From Przewalskia tangutica (lineage: Eukaryota; Streptophyta; Magnoliopsida; Solanales; Solanaceae), in contig CM056718.1 in NCBI GenBank assembly GCA_029844215.1, positions 88,276,764 to 88,340,763 on the forward strand: a stretch of 64,000 nt of DNA. Direction: 5' to 3'. Made by a program: the position numbers and the translations under genes. Positions within the stretch are counted from its first letter, which is position 1. Each line of letters opens with the position of its first letter. Of this stretch, positions 1 to 10,701 are shown one piece after another. Below the pieces are notes generated by a model. That model did not search any database, was not told where the DNA came from, and was given only the letters and a program-made list of their open reading frames with translations.

Positions 1-499
1 GTCAAGTACTTGGTATGCGTGATATATATTGTGGGATAATTCCATGGGTAGTGTGAGATGGAAGTGGTAGCTTTCATGACGTGAATCGTAAGATTGTTTC
101 GGATCGGGAACGAGTTTAGTACGGTGGGTCGGGTTGAGGCCATATCGCGAGTCAACCCGCACCGAATGTGCGGGTCATTGAGGTGGTCCCGCTAGATGAT
201 AAGTCACGAGGTGTTAATCCCAAGTTAGGTAACCATCGACGAGTTCGTGGATGCGTTCGACCCGATGGCGGGCCGATGAGGTCAGCCCATCTTGTCTTTC
301 GCCAGATTTACTCGGCGGAGGTTATGCGAGATGTTATCGGGAAGGTTGTAAGGTTGCACGGTTCCTACTTTTATTTTATGGCGACAGTGGAGCCCGGTTT
401 ACGCTATTTCTTTTTCGGGAGGTTTTACCAGCGGGTTAGGAACTCGGTGAGTCTCGATGGCATTCACCTCGGGCCGACGGACGAACAAATGATTTTATC

Positions 500-1019
500 C
501 AACATTTGAGGATAGGTTACGAGCCTGTTTTGATTTCGAGGGTAGCTGAGGATTATTTGCCTCTTGTTGAGTGAGTATTATATAGCTACCATTTTAGTAT
601 TCGGATGGTGCCTTGTATGGGCGGAAGTGTAGTCACGGTCAATTGGTTCGATGTTGGCAAGGTTCAGATAGTTGGTCCCTACTTGTTTCAGCAGGATGTG
701 GATAAGGTGAAGCTTATCCAGAAGATGTTATTAGCAGCTCAGAGTCAACAGAAGTCGTGTGGATAATCGGCGTCGACACTTGGAGTTCAGGTTGACGGTG
801 GGTCTTCTTGAAGGAACCACCCCGGAAGGGTGTGACGAGATTTGGAAGAAGGGGAAACTTAGCCCGAGGTACTTTGGGCATTTTCAGATCGTTTGTAAAA
901 TAGGCCAGGTTGCCTATAAGTTAGAACTGCCGTCCGACTTAGGAGACAGTACGTCCGGTCTCCCATGTTGCTATGTTTCGGAAGAGTATCGGAGATCCAT
1001 CCAGAGTGTTCCCAGTTAA
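500..1019 (+). pseudogene. Degraded gypsy integrase, C-terminal half (element A)
   Basis: The translation has several frame shifts but keeps landmarks of the distal integrase core and C-terminal domain of Ty3/gypsy polyproteins. These include a block of the 'ACV.DFEGS.EDYLPLVE' type, a block of the 'SVVTVNWFDVGKVQ' type, and, in one open frame from 759, the string KKGKLSPRYFGHFQIV followed by GQVAYKLELP. The last is the GPF/Y-like module that follows the catalytic core. In complete elements these come after reverse transcriptase and RNase H, and neither is seen here. Integrase would join the cDNA to host DNA. This copy cannot be functional as read, though some shifts may be consensus errors. 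Confidence 0.8.
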
Positions 1020-1364
1020 TGATGACCAAGTTAGAGATAGTAACCCCGAGTTTTTGGAAAACTGAAGCAATGAAGTGTGTAATGATAGTAGGAAGAGTTC
1101 GAGTGTACGAGGAAGGTACGACGAGTAAGAAAAGAGGCTAAGATGTGTTAAGAAGATGGAAGTGTCTTTTTTATAAGAGAAGAGGGGAAGAAAGTATCCT
1201 TTGGACCATGGGTGAAGCAAATGGTATTGTTATACGCTTTAGAGATGATTCTTCGTTGGCTTGGATGTGTGTTTTTGCGCGTATGTGGTGTTATGGCCAG
1301 GTGTGGCATAATTGGTTTCGTAAGTATAGTAGTGAAGACTATACCGGCACAGGTGTGCTTGGAG

Positions 1365-1369
1365 ACTTA
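1365..1369. repeat. Target site duplication of element B, left copy (ACTTA)
   Basis: ACTTA directly precedes the LTR terminus TGTCACGA of element B and is repeated at 19079-19083 directly after the other terminus. The 5-bp length is typical of gypsy integrases. Confidence 0.93.
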
Positions 1370-2373
1370 TGTCACGATCCGATCCCGGGCCCGTGACTGG
1401 TGCCTTACCCCGGGCACCCTAGTGATACAACATCAGAGAAAAACCAGCGGAAATAAAAACTCATGAAAGAAAATAGTGAAATAAGAAAACAGGCTAACCC
1501 AAACGGTTACCTTTTGAACATAAATGAAAACTTGAACAGTTACATCCCTTACAAACTCGCCACAACAAAGGCATGCACTCTAAGAATTTTAAAACCATAA
1601 TGACGGGACAGGGCCCCGCCATGCCCCTGAATATACAAAAGTCTACCACTTCAGGGAACCGTACCACAGGACAAGCTTCCGGAGATATGGAGCTTTCCGA
1701 GAACCGAACAACGATCCTAAGAGTGCGGATCAGCAAGCTATGTACTTCAACCTGCGGCATGAACGCAAACGGGCGAGGTCAGTACAACAGGTACCAAGTA
1801 TGTGAAACTGAAAAATACTGTAAGTGAAATCATAATAGTCTATATAAAGCAGAAGACATGTATGATAACCAAACTACAGTCCGCAACATATAAGCAGTCA
1901 TGTCAAGATAGGGACTCATGCCCGTGAAATCATCACTCAAATACAACCCGGAAATTTAACGCGCACAATGGCCGCATGCCCTTTGTTATACCCGTATTTC
2001 CGGTATGCGTGGGGCGTCGTAGAAAATTTGAACTTTTACATAGGCTTGGCGAATTAACTTTGTTCACAACACCCGACTTAGAGTCGTTTTTGACGAAACG
2101 TTTCCTGACTTCGTAGGAAAATTCCGGCTATGTCATTTTTATTTTTGCGGATTTTTCCGAGAGGCGAAACATTTTGGACCAACAAGAGGCGACACTTGTC
2201 ACCCTCTCATTGGAACACCTTGGGCGGTAATAGTGGTGGCGAAAGTATGGCCATTGTGGTCGAGGTTGGTAGGATATTTTGTGTTAGTTGGCTAGTGTGC
2301 ACTTGGCAAGATCTTGGCCTACACTTGCTATGCACTTGGCAAGATCTTGGCCATTGGTTGGCCTTGCTTGTCC

Positions 2374-2381
2374 TATAAATA
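2374..2381 (+). promoter_or_regulatory. TATA box of element C 5' LTR
   Basis: TATAAATA lies 390 bp into the LTR, followed by ACCCACCCC and a pyrimidine-rich stretch. Equivalent boxes occur in the LTRs of A, F and G, which supports a real core promoter marking the U3/R region. Confidence 0.7.
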
Positions 2382-4334
2382 CCCACCCCTTTGGAAGACT
2401 AATTCATCCATAAATTTGCCTAAGTCTTGAAAGCTCTCTTCTCCCTTTGTGTGTTGAGTTCGCCGAGAGGCCTCCCCTCCTAGAGGCCTTGGCCGAGGGT
2501 ACCCCTCTTAGTGGTGCTAGCAATGGGGTACCCCTAGCCTAGTTGCTTTAGTATAATACCCCTTTGTGGTGTAGAAATACTCAAAAGTATTGTTATAATG
2601 CCCAAATTACCTTAGCCAGATACCTTGTAGTATTCTAAGGTTATACCTATCTAAAAGCCGAAAATACTATTATACTTCCGTCACACAAAACCGAAACCCT
2701 AGGGAAATCTCCATAGTCGGTTGGAGTATTATGTAGAAGTTGGTTAGAACTTCTAAGGTGGTTTAGCGGTTGAGCGCCTGAGTTGGAGCTAAACGTTGCG
2801 GGATCGACATTTATACTTGGATAATTATGGGCTTATCGAGGTACTTAACTTGTCCCCCTATTGTAATTGGAGTTTACATGTTGTTAGAATATATAGTTGA
2901 AGTATACTATATATAGAACTGAACTTAGTGTTGTGGCAATGTCCTTGGACTTAAGCCCAATTTAAAGAAGAGAACCGAATCAGTAATTACGTAGGGTGTA
3001 TTACATGAGACTTGTGTAGTTTGGCGGGTAGGAAGAGGCGCCAATTTCCGTAGGATCTTGCATCTAGATTTATTCTACCGAGTAGTCTAGACTTTGATAG
3101 ACTTGTGTAACCTGTATAGGTTGAATGTTCGCGCAAGTAGCGTGCTACTTGAGAAGGTGGACCAGGCTAGCCGGGTTATAGCCGTGGAGCGATTTGCTAA
3201 TAGTCGATAATCGTCGCGAGGTATGTGAACCTCTTCCTATCTCTCCTAGCATGATATGTGTATAACTATGTAGTACGGTAGACGTACGTGTGTTAATTGA
3301 ACGTAGTTGTACGGCAATGTCTTTTGACTTAAGCCCGAATAATAATAATCTTGAAGTAGTTCAAGAGAATTAAGAACTGTTTTAGAAGAAGAGTAATACT
3401 TGGTTTTAAAAGCTTAAGAGTCATACTAGCTTTATGGGAAGTTAGGTATGACGGCTTAAGAAAGATAAAACGAATGATTTAATTATTTTTAGAAGTTAAG
3501 AGACTTGATCTTGTAAGATAAGAGACTTAACTTAAATGAATTATGTGAATTTTGTGTGAAACCTCATTCGTGAGTAATGAGTACTTGGTTTTTAAAAGGG
3601 TTAATGTTTTACTGATTTTGGAAATCAGAATGTGTATCGACAAACCACTGCAGCGTTAATAAAAGGAAATGTTTTGACTAATGAAGTATTATTAAAACCA
3701 GTAGAAACCTCCATCTGCATAGGAGCTAAGATGAGACAAAATGATATTACATTTCCTAGATCACGGCTGCTTTAATAAGGTTGATTATGAACAAGAATAA
3801 CCTACTCACATATAAGGCATATGTTTCTCAGGTTGTTCTAAAAGAGGATTATATTATTATGTGGTTAATAATATGAACGACGAAACCTTTCTAAAATAAG
3901 AAACGTGAACATTTGAAATTAAGCAAACTTGAACGTTGGAAAATAATGTTGTTACTTGATTTTACAAAGGTAAGTGTTTTGGTTTCTTGAAAAGACAATA
4001 CTCTATTTTATACTACGTATTGTGTGACTTATGTGAAAGCAACGGATCTTTTAAAAGATTTAATGTAGGAAGTACTTTAGGGATAGATACCCGAACTTGT
4101 TAACATAAAGTACCTTGTGTGAATAACTTGATTGTGTTGGTTTGAGATAGCCTTGTAAATACTTTCTTGTTGACGTGATAAGTAAACATGTTAGGATGCT
4201 ACGTGTGTTAGTATCTTGTATGATCATGATGTAAGGGGGTCATTCTTGTTGTGCTTACGTTGTTAAACGTTAAGCGTTGTACTATTATTATATCACATAC
4301 CCTTTGACTTATTATACCGGGCTTGCCACCCTTG

Positions 4335-4680
4335 ATGCGGTCTATACGGCCTATGCGATCCTTGTGACTACGCGAGTCGCGGTAGCTCCGATTGATCATT
4401 CCGGTGTTAGCCTGATGCGGGATTCCCTATGCGGTCTGTTGAGACTATGCGTCTTTTGAGACTATGCGGGTTGCGGAGCCTGGCGGATACCGGCGTTAAA
4501 ATGCGCCGATGCGGTGTACCTCAGCGTCGAGACCATGATTCGAGGAATACCTTATGCGGTCTGCGTGTGTGACCTATGCGAGTCGCGAGAGTTCGAGGAT
4601 AGACACGCACATTGATATCGCGGGCAAATGGCCGCCTTCGATGTGGTGCGGTGCAGAAAGACCTCGTGATACGATTTATG
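4335..4680 (+). repeat. ATGCGG-rich degenerate tandem repeat in element C LTR
   Basis: Short units such as GACTATGCGG and CCTATGCG recur many times. The same block is at 10155-10480 in the 3' LTR, and related blocks are at 21345-21560 (A), 32095-32330 (G), 34800-35060 and 40620-40880 (F). It lies inside the proposed LTR intron. Confidence 0.65.
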
Positions 4681-5300
4681 GCATTTGTGGTGCGAGGGTC
4701 TTAGTAGTCGGCTATGCCTTCGCACTTACCCCGCACGGTTTTACCGTGATGACTTTGAGGCGTGAGTCCCTAACTTGACATGATCGCTATTTATCAGGAA
4801 TCGTAGTTTGGTTATCATACATGTCTCTGCTTTATATAGACTACTATGATTTTATTTACGATTTATTTTCGCCACATACTCTGCACTGTATCGACCTCCT
4901 TGGCCGCGTTCATGCCGCAGTAAAGGTACACCGCCGTTGATCCTCGCTCTTAGGGTCACATTCGGCGTTGGGAAAGCTCGGTTTCTACGGAGTCTTTTCT
5001 TTGTATAGTCCCCTGTCGTTGTATGTATTTACTTTCAGGGTTATGGCGGGCCCTGTCCCGCAATTGTTGTCGTATAATTTCTTAGGTGCAGAATCTTTGT
5101 AGGCGGGGTTTGTAAAAAGGATTAAACTGCTCATTTGTAAGAGTTGTTATTTATATATATGCCGAAAGGCAAGTTTTCCTCGACATCGTTTTGTACTTCA
5201 TTTGTTTCATGTATGTGTTTTATGTTCACGATTACTCGATGTTGTATCACTAGGGTGCCCGGTAAGGCACGATCCACGCCCAGTTCGGTCGTGACAAAAG

Positions 5301-5311
5301 TGGTATCGAGC
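5301..5311 (+). other. Primer binding site, element C
   Basis: TGGTATCGAGC starts four bases after the 5' LTR end. It resembles the plant initiator-tRNA-Met complement TGGTATCAGAGC but reads CGAG where CAGAG is expected. Element E has the perfect 12-mer. Confidence 0.8.
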
Positions 5312-5493
5312 GATTAATCCTCGGAAGTGTCTACAGACCGTATCGATGAAGTCTTGATTATCGGTGTGTTGTGCACCACACTAATAATCGTGAGGCTATA
5401 GGGTATTTAGGATTGGTTTCTATTCTTCTCACTCGAGATCGTGTCTTAGAGTGTGTTGTAAGTTGACCCTCCGACGAAATTATTTCCTCATCG

Positions 5494-6049
5494 TTATGCC
5501 TCCGCAGGCAACCCGCCCGGGAGGGCAAGCGCAATGAGGAGCTGCGAGTAGAGTTCAGAGGTGGCGAGGGCACAGCCCAATCATTACCTAGAGTAGTGCT
5601 TCATTCGGGAGTTCTGCGGCGTCACTAGCCCCAAAGAGTTTAGCACGGCGGGCGGTTCCTACTGCGCCACGATGTTTGACCTTCGCCCGCGACCGAACAG
5701 AGAGTATAGAGTATACCGATGTACCGCGAGTCTTGATGACTATCTAAGAGAGGGTTGTGCAAGAGTAACTCTTCAGTTGGGCTTGAGCATGGCATGTGGT
5801 CGGGCTTATGCACAGCAGGCCGAGAAACGTAGAGATCGACGGGTTAACCAAGGACAGCAGAAGAGGGCCAGAACAGCAAGGTCCTTTGGTAACTTTCGAG
5901 GCAAGTCGCCTCACCAAAGATTAGGTTATGCACATCCACGGTCGCGAGTGGTCTTCCACGGATTTCGGGGCGTTCGTACGCAGGAGTTGGTCGAACTCCG
6001 TGGCTTCCGCTCATTACGCCGACGTCATCCCGGGAATGTCGTCTTTTAG
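5494..6049 (+). pseudogene. Degraded gag of element C
   Basis: The leader opens with a short frame reading MPPQATRPGGQAQ. After frame shifts, an arginine/glutamine-rich gag-like segment follows in the frame from 5672, with strings such as EGCARVTLQLGLSMACGRAY and AQQAEKRRDRRVNQGQQKRA. A corresponding stretch is found in element F at 35985-36560. A clear CCHC zinc knuckle is not left in frame. Gag would form the cytoplasmic capsid that packages the RNA. Several shifts fall in GC-rich sequence and could be consensus errors. Confidence 0.65.
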
Positions 6050-6700
6050 TTGGTCTTGGTTGTACCTATGACCGCCGTGGTCCGATGTCGAGAGAGTGTC
6101 CCGTAGGAGGACTCACCTTCGAGATCGGTGGGTAGTTCGTCACCTTCCTTAGCGCGCCTTCGGGCGAGTTTGTTTAGAACGACTAAGGGGAGTGAAGGTG
6201 GTTACAGATAGATCTTTAACCCTCTGAGTTCGATATGTGTGATAAGATGGGTATATCATAAGTGCTATGTTTTGATAGCAGGTGTTAATATTGTGATTAG
6301 AAATCTTGGTTAGTTAACCAAGTAAGATTTGGGGGATAGAGAAGGTGTGAGCCTTAGAGTTTTACGTAGAGACCTTAGAGGTAAGGCCATCTCGAGTAAA
6401 GGTGTAGGTGTATGGTTGACCCTTATCGGAGTGCATAGTGCACGTGAGCTATGTTTATGGGATAAGTCCCTGAGTAGTATGGAATGACAGATGGTAGTTG
6501 AGCTAAGAAGACCGTGAGGTTTTCGTAACGTGATTAATGAGAGTTTTCCTTCTGGAGCTAGCGTTTCTGCGCGTCGGGTCGGGTTGAGGCCACGCGGGTC
6601 AACCCGCGGCATGTTTGGTGGTGAGTCGGTTTGGGGTGGTCCCGCCTTGTGATAAGTCACGCGAGTGTTAGGCCCAAGTATAGTTAACGTCAGACGAGTT
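6050..6700 (+). other. Non-coding internal segment of element C
   Basis: I see no protein homology here. The stretch is clearly shared with element F (about 36560-37230), and its last part with A (60-250) and, in reverse orientation, E (about 28900-29080). It is thus a characteristic of this family group, and the position is where the rest of pol would normally be. Confidence 0.6.
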
Positions 6701-7450
6701 CGTAGATGCGTTCGACACATGGCGGGCGATGGGGCAGGCCGTCGTTTTTCGGTCGGGACCATGTACTGCAGATGTTGTTATATCGAAAGGTTGTAAGGCG
6801 CGCACGGTGCCTACCTTCACCTTATGGCGCATGGAGCCAGTGGTACGCTGTTTTGTTTCGAAAGTTTTACGAGCGGTTAAGAACTCGGTGAGTCTCAGAC
6901 CGCGTTCGCCCGCCGGGCGATGTGTGGATTTCAGGGGTAGTTGCGAGGATTGTTGTCTCCTGTGGAGGGAGCGTTTAAGCTACCATTTCAGTGTTCGGAT
7001 GTCGCCTTATGAAGCCTTGTAAGGGCGGAAGTGTAAGTTGCCGGTCGATTGGTTCGATGTTGGCGAGTTCGAGCAGATGTTCGCTTGTTCCGGTGATGTG
7101 GATAGTGAGAAGCTTGTCTAGAAGAGGTTCTGGCAGCTCAGAGATATCGTGCGGATAATCGGCGACGACGCTTAGAGTTCAGGTTGACGGTCGGTCTTCT
7201 TGAAGGTACCACCCCGGTTAGGGTGTGACGAGTTTTGGAAAACAGAGGAAACTTAGCCCGAGTTACTTTGGGCCTTTTAGTTCATGTGAAGAATAGGCGG
7301 GTTGCCTATATGTTAGCAATTGCCGTCCGACTTAGAGGCAAGACGTCCGGTCTTCGTGTTGTTATGTTCGGGAAAGTATCGGAAATCCATCCAAAGTGTT
7401 CCCAGTTAATGATGACCACGTTAGAGATAGTAACCCCGAGTTTTGGAAAC
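6700..7450 (+). pseudogene. Degraded integrase, distal part (element C)
   Basis: One frame keeps the string SYHFSVRMSPYEAL (near 6980-7020), a hallmark of the distal integrase core of gypsy elements. Further on, LARVTLGLLVHVKNRRVAYM corresponds to the LSPRYxGPF...GxVAY module. Frame shifts and stops break it, and no upstream reverse transcriptase is present. The equivalents are at 500-1019 in A and 37220-37960 in F. Confidence 0.75.
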
Positions 7451-7713
7451 TGAAGCAGTATCAAGAGTTTGAGTGTATGCGACCTCGGTGATCGCGTGTA
7501 GTCGATACCATTTGTTGGGTCGCTTGAGAAGGTTAATGCCTCAGGCAAAGTGACAAAAGTGGTATCATTTTGGTGATGTTAGAGGTGTTTCCTCGTGGAC
7601 TTGGATGTAAGTATTTTGCGTGGGTGTTTTTGTGTCCAGTTGTGGCAGGTTTGTCCTCGTAAGTATAGTAGTGAAGACTATACTGGCGCGCGTTTGTTTT
7701 GAGACTTAGAAGG

Positions 7714-7748
7714 AACATTCGGGACGAATGTTTCTAAGGAGGGGAGAA
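7714..7748 (+). other. Pre-PPT hairpin and polypurine tract, element C
   Basis: AACATTCG (7714-7721), loop GGA and CGAATGTT (7725-7732) form a perfect stem. It is followed by a purine-rich run ending AGGGGAGAA immediately before the LTR terminus TGTTAT. The purine run would prime plus-strand DNA synthesis. Confidence 0.85.
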
Positions 7749-8153
7749 TGTTATACCCCGTATTTCCAGTATATGCGTGGGGCGTACGTAGAAAAATTTG
7801 AACTTTTACATAGGCTTGGCCGAATTAACTTTGTTCACAACACCCGATTAGAGTCGTTTTTTTACGAAACGTTTCCACAGCTTTCGTAGGGAAAATTCCG
7901 GCTATGTCATTTTTATTTTTTGCGGATTTTTCCGAGAGACGAAACATTTTGGACCAACAAGAGGGCGACACTTGTCACCCTCTCATTGGAACACCTTGGG
8001 CGGTAATAGTGGTGGCCGAAAGTATGGCCATTGTGGTCAAGGGTTGGTAGGATATTTTGTGTTAGTTGGCTAGTGTGCACTTGGCAAGATCTTGGCCCTA
8101 CACTTGCTATGCACTTGGCAAGATCTTGGCCATTGGTTGGCCTTGGTTTGTCC

Positions 8154-8161
8154 TATAAATA
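8154..8161 (+). promoter_or_regulatory. TATA box of element C 3' LTR
   Basis: TATAAATA lies about 405 bp into the LTR, in the same context as at 2374. Transcription from here would read rightward into element B. Confidence 0.65.
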
Positions 8162-9033
8162 CCCACCCCTTTGGAAGACTAATTCATCCATAAATTTGCC
8201 TAAGTCTTGAAAGCTCTCTTTCTCCCCTTTGTGTGTTGAGTTCGGCCGAGAGGCCTCCCCCTCTCCTAGAGGCCTTGGCCGAGGGGTACCCCCCCTCCTA
8301 GTGGTGCTAGCCGTGGGGTACCCCCCCCTAGTTGTTTTCGTATAATACCCCCCCCCCCTTTGTGGTGTAGAAATACTCTCAAAAGTATTGTTATAATGCC
8401 CAAATTACCTTAGCCGTATACCTTGTAGTATTCTAAGGTTATACCTATACGAAAAGCCGGAAAATACTATTATACTTCCCGTCAGTCACAAAACCGAAAC
8501 CCTAGGGAAATCTCCATAGTCAGTTGGAGTATTATGTAGAAGTTGGTTAGAACTTCTAAGGGTGGTTTAGAGCGGGTTGGAGCGCTCGGAGTTGGAGCTA
8601 AACGTTGCCCAGGATCGACATTTATACTTGGATAATTATGGGCTTATCGAGGTAATTATCTTGTCCCCCTATTGTAATTGGAGTTTACATGTTGTTAGAA
8701 TATATAGTTGAAGTATACTATATATAGAACTGAACTTAGTGTTGTGGCAATGTCCTTGGACTTAAGCCTGAATTTAAAGAAGAGAACTGAACTGTAATTA
8801 CGTAGGACTGTATTACAGTAGACTTGTGTAGTTTGGCGGGTAGGGAAGGGCTGCCCAATTTCCCGTAGGATCTTGCATCTAGATTTATTCTACCGAGTAG
8901 TCTAGACTTTGATAGACTTGTGTAACCTGTATAGGTTGAATGTTCAGTGAGTAGCATGTGCTACTTGAGAAGGTGGACCAAAGCTAGGGTTATAGCCATG
9001 AGCGATTTGCTAATAGTCGATAATCGTCGCGAG

Positions 9034-10701
9034 GTATGTGAACCTCTTCCTATCTCTCCTAGCATGATATGTGTATAACTATGTAGTGCGGTAGACGCAT
9101 ACGTGTTAATTGAACGTAGTTGTACGGCAATGTCTTTTGACTTAAGCCCGAATAATAATAATCTTGAAGTAGTTCAAGAGAATTAAGAACTGTTTTAGAA
9201 GAAGAGTAATACTTGGTTTTAAAAGCTTAAGAGTCATACTAGCTTTATGGGAAGTTAGGTATGACGGCTTAAGAAAGATAAAACGAATGATTTAATTATT
9301 TTTAGAAGTTAAGAGACTTGATCTTGTAAGATAAGAGACTTAACTTAAATGAATTATGTGAATTTTGTGTGAAACCTCATTCGTGAGTAATGAGTACTTG
9401 GTTTTTAAAAGGGTTAATGTTTTACTGATTTTGGAAATCAGAATGTGTATCGACAAACCACTGCAGCGTTAATAAAAGGAAATGTTTTGACTAATGAAGT
9501 ATTATTAAAACCAGTAGAAACCTCCATCTGCATAGGAGCTAAGATGAGACAAAATGATATTACATTTCCTAGATCACGGCTGCTTTAATAAGGTTGATTA
9601 TGAACAAGAATAACCTACTCACATATAAGGCATATGTTTCTCAGGTTGTTCTAAAAGAGGATTATATTATTATGTGGTTAATAATATGAACGACGAAACC
9701 TTTCTAAAATAAGAAACGTGAACATTTGAAATTAAGCAAACTTGAACGTTGGAAAATAATGTTGTTACTTGATTTTACAAAGGTAAGTGTTTTGGTTTAC
9801 TGAAAAAGACAGTCACTTTATTTTATACTACGGGTATTGTGTGACTTATGTGAAAGCAACGGATCTTTTAAAAGATTTAATGTAGGAAGTACTTTAGGGA
9901 TAGATACCCGAACTTGTTAACATAAAGTACCTTGTGTGAATAACTTGATTGTGTTGGTTTGAGATAGCCTTGTAAATACTTTCTTGTTGACGTGATAAGT
10001 AAACATGTTAGGATGCTACGTGTGTTAGTATCTTGTATGATCATGATGTAAGGGGGTCATTCTTGTTGTGCTTACGTTGTTATACGTTAAGCCCGTTGTA
10101 CTATTATTATATCACCTAACCCTTTGACTTATTATACCGAGGGCTTGCCACCCTTGATGCGGTCTATACGGCCTATGCGATCCTTGTGACTATCGCGGAG
10201 CGCGGTAGCTCGAGGATTGATCATTCCGGTGTTAGCACGATGCGGGGATTCTATGCGGTCTGTTGAGACTATGCGGTCTTTTGAGACTATGCGGGTTGCG
10301 GAGCCTGGCGGATACCGGCGTTAAGCCGCCGATGCGGGGTGTACCTCAGCGGTCTAGGACCATGATTCGAGGAATACCTTATGCGGTGCAGTGTGACCTA
10401 TGCGAGTCTGCGAGAGTTCGAGGATAGACACGCGCATTGATCTGCGGGCAAATGGCCGCCGATCATTGGTGCGGTCTAGAAAGACCTCGTGATACAGTTT
10501 ATGGCATTTGTGGTACTGAGGGTCTTAGTAGTCGGCTATGCCTTCGCACTTACCCCGTACGGTTTTACTGTGATGACTTTGAGGGCGTGAGTCCCTAACT
10601 TGACATGACTGCTTATTTATTGTGAACTGTAGTTTGGTTATCATACATGTCTCCTGCTTTATATAGACTACTATGATTTTATTTACAGTATTTATTTTCA
10701 G
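9034..10701 (+). other. Proposed LTR intron (element C 3' LTR)
   Basis: The left boundary is GCGAG|GTATGTGAAC, which fits a plant 5' splice site. The right boundary is a T-rich run with two successive AGs, TTACAG (ends 10688) and TTTTCAG (ends 10701), before TTTCACATAC. Donor and acceptor motifs recur in the other LTR families of this window. No transcript evidence is available. Confidence 0.4.

Larger units (their letters stand above)
1..1369 (+). mobile_element. Element A, internal region (left part), Ty3/gypsy
   Basis: This is the 3' part of the internal region of a plus-strand gypsy retrotransposon whose 5' part lies outside the window. It is interrupted at 1369 by element B and resumes at 19079. 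Joining the two sides restores the conserved pre-polypurine hairpin and the polypurine tract in front of A's 3' LTR at 19124. The stretch 60-250 is non-coding and aligns by eye with the same place in elements C (about 6560-6720) and F (about 37080-37240), so A belongs to the same group of internally shortened elements. The stretch 1020-1369 follows the integrase remnant; I recognise no intact chromodomain in it. Confidence 0.8.
1984..5296 (+). repeat. Element C 5' LTR
   Basis: It starts TGTTATACCC and ends GTCGTGACA. It is homologous over its full length to 7749-11134. From about 3365 to 3970 I see no difference between the two copies, whereas GC-rich parts differ by many short indels. Confidence 0.92.

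Noticed and set aside
6310..6762. 150-codon open frame on the minus strand inside element C
   Set aside because: It is antisense to the shared non-coding and integrase-side sequence of the element, has no recognisable domain, and the homologous stretch in element F does not keep the frame.
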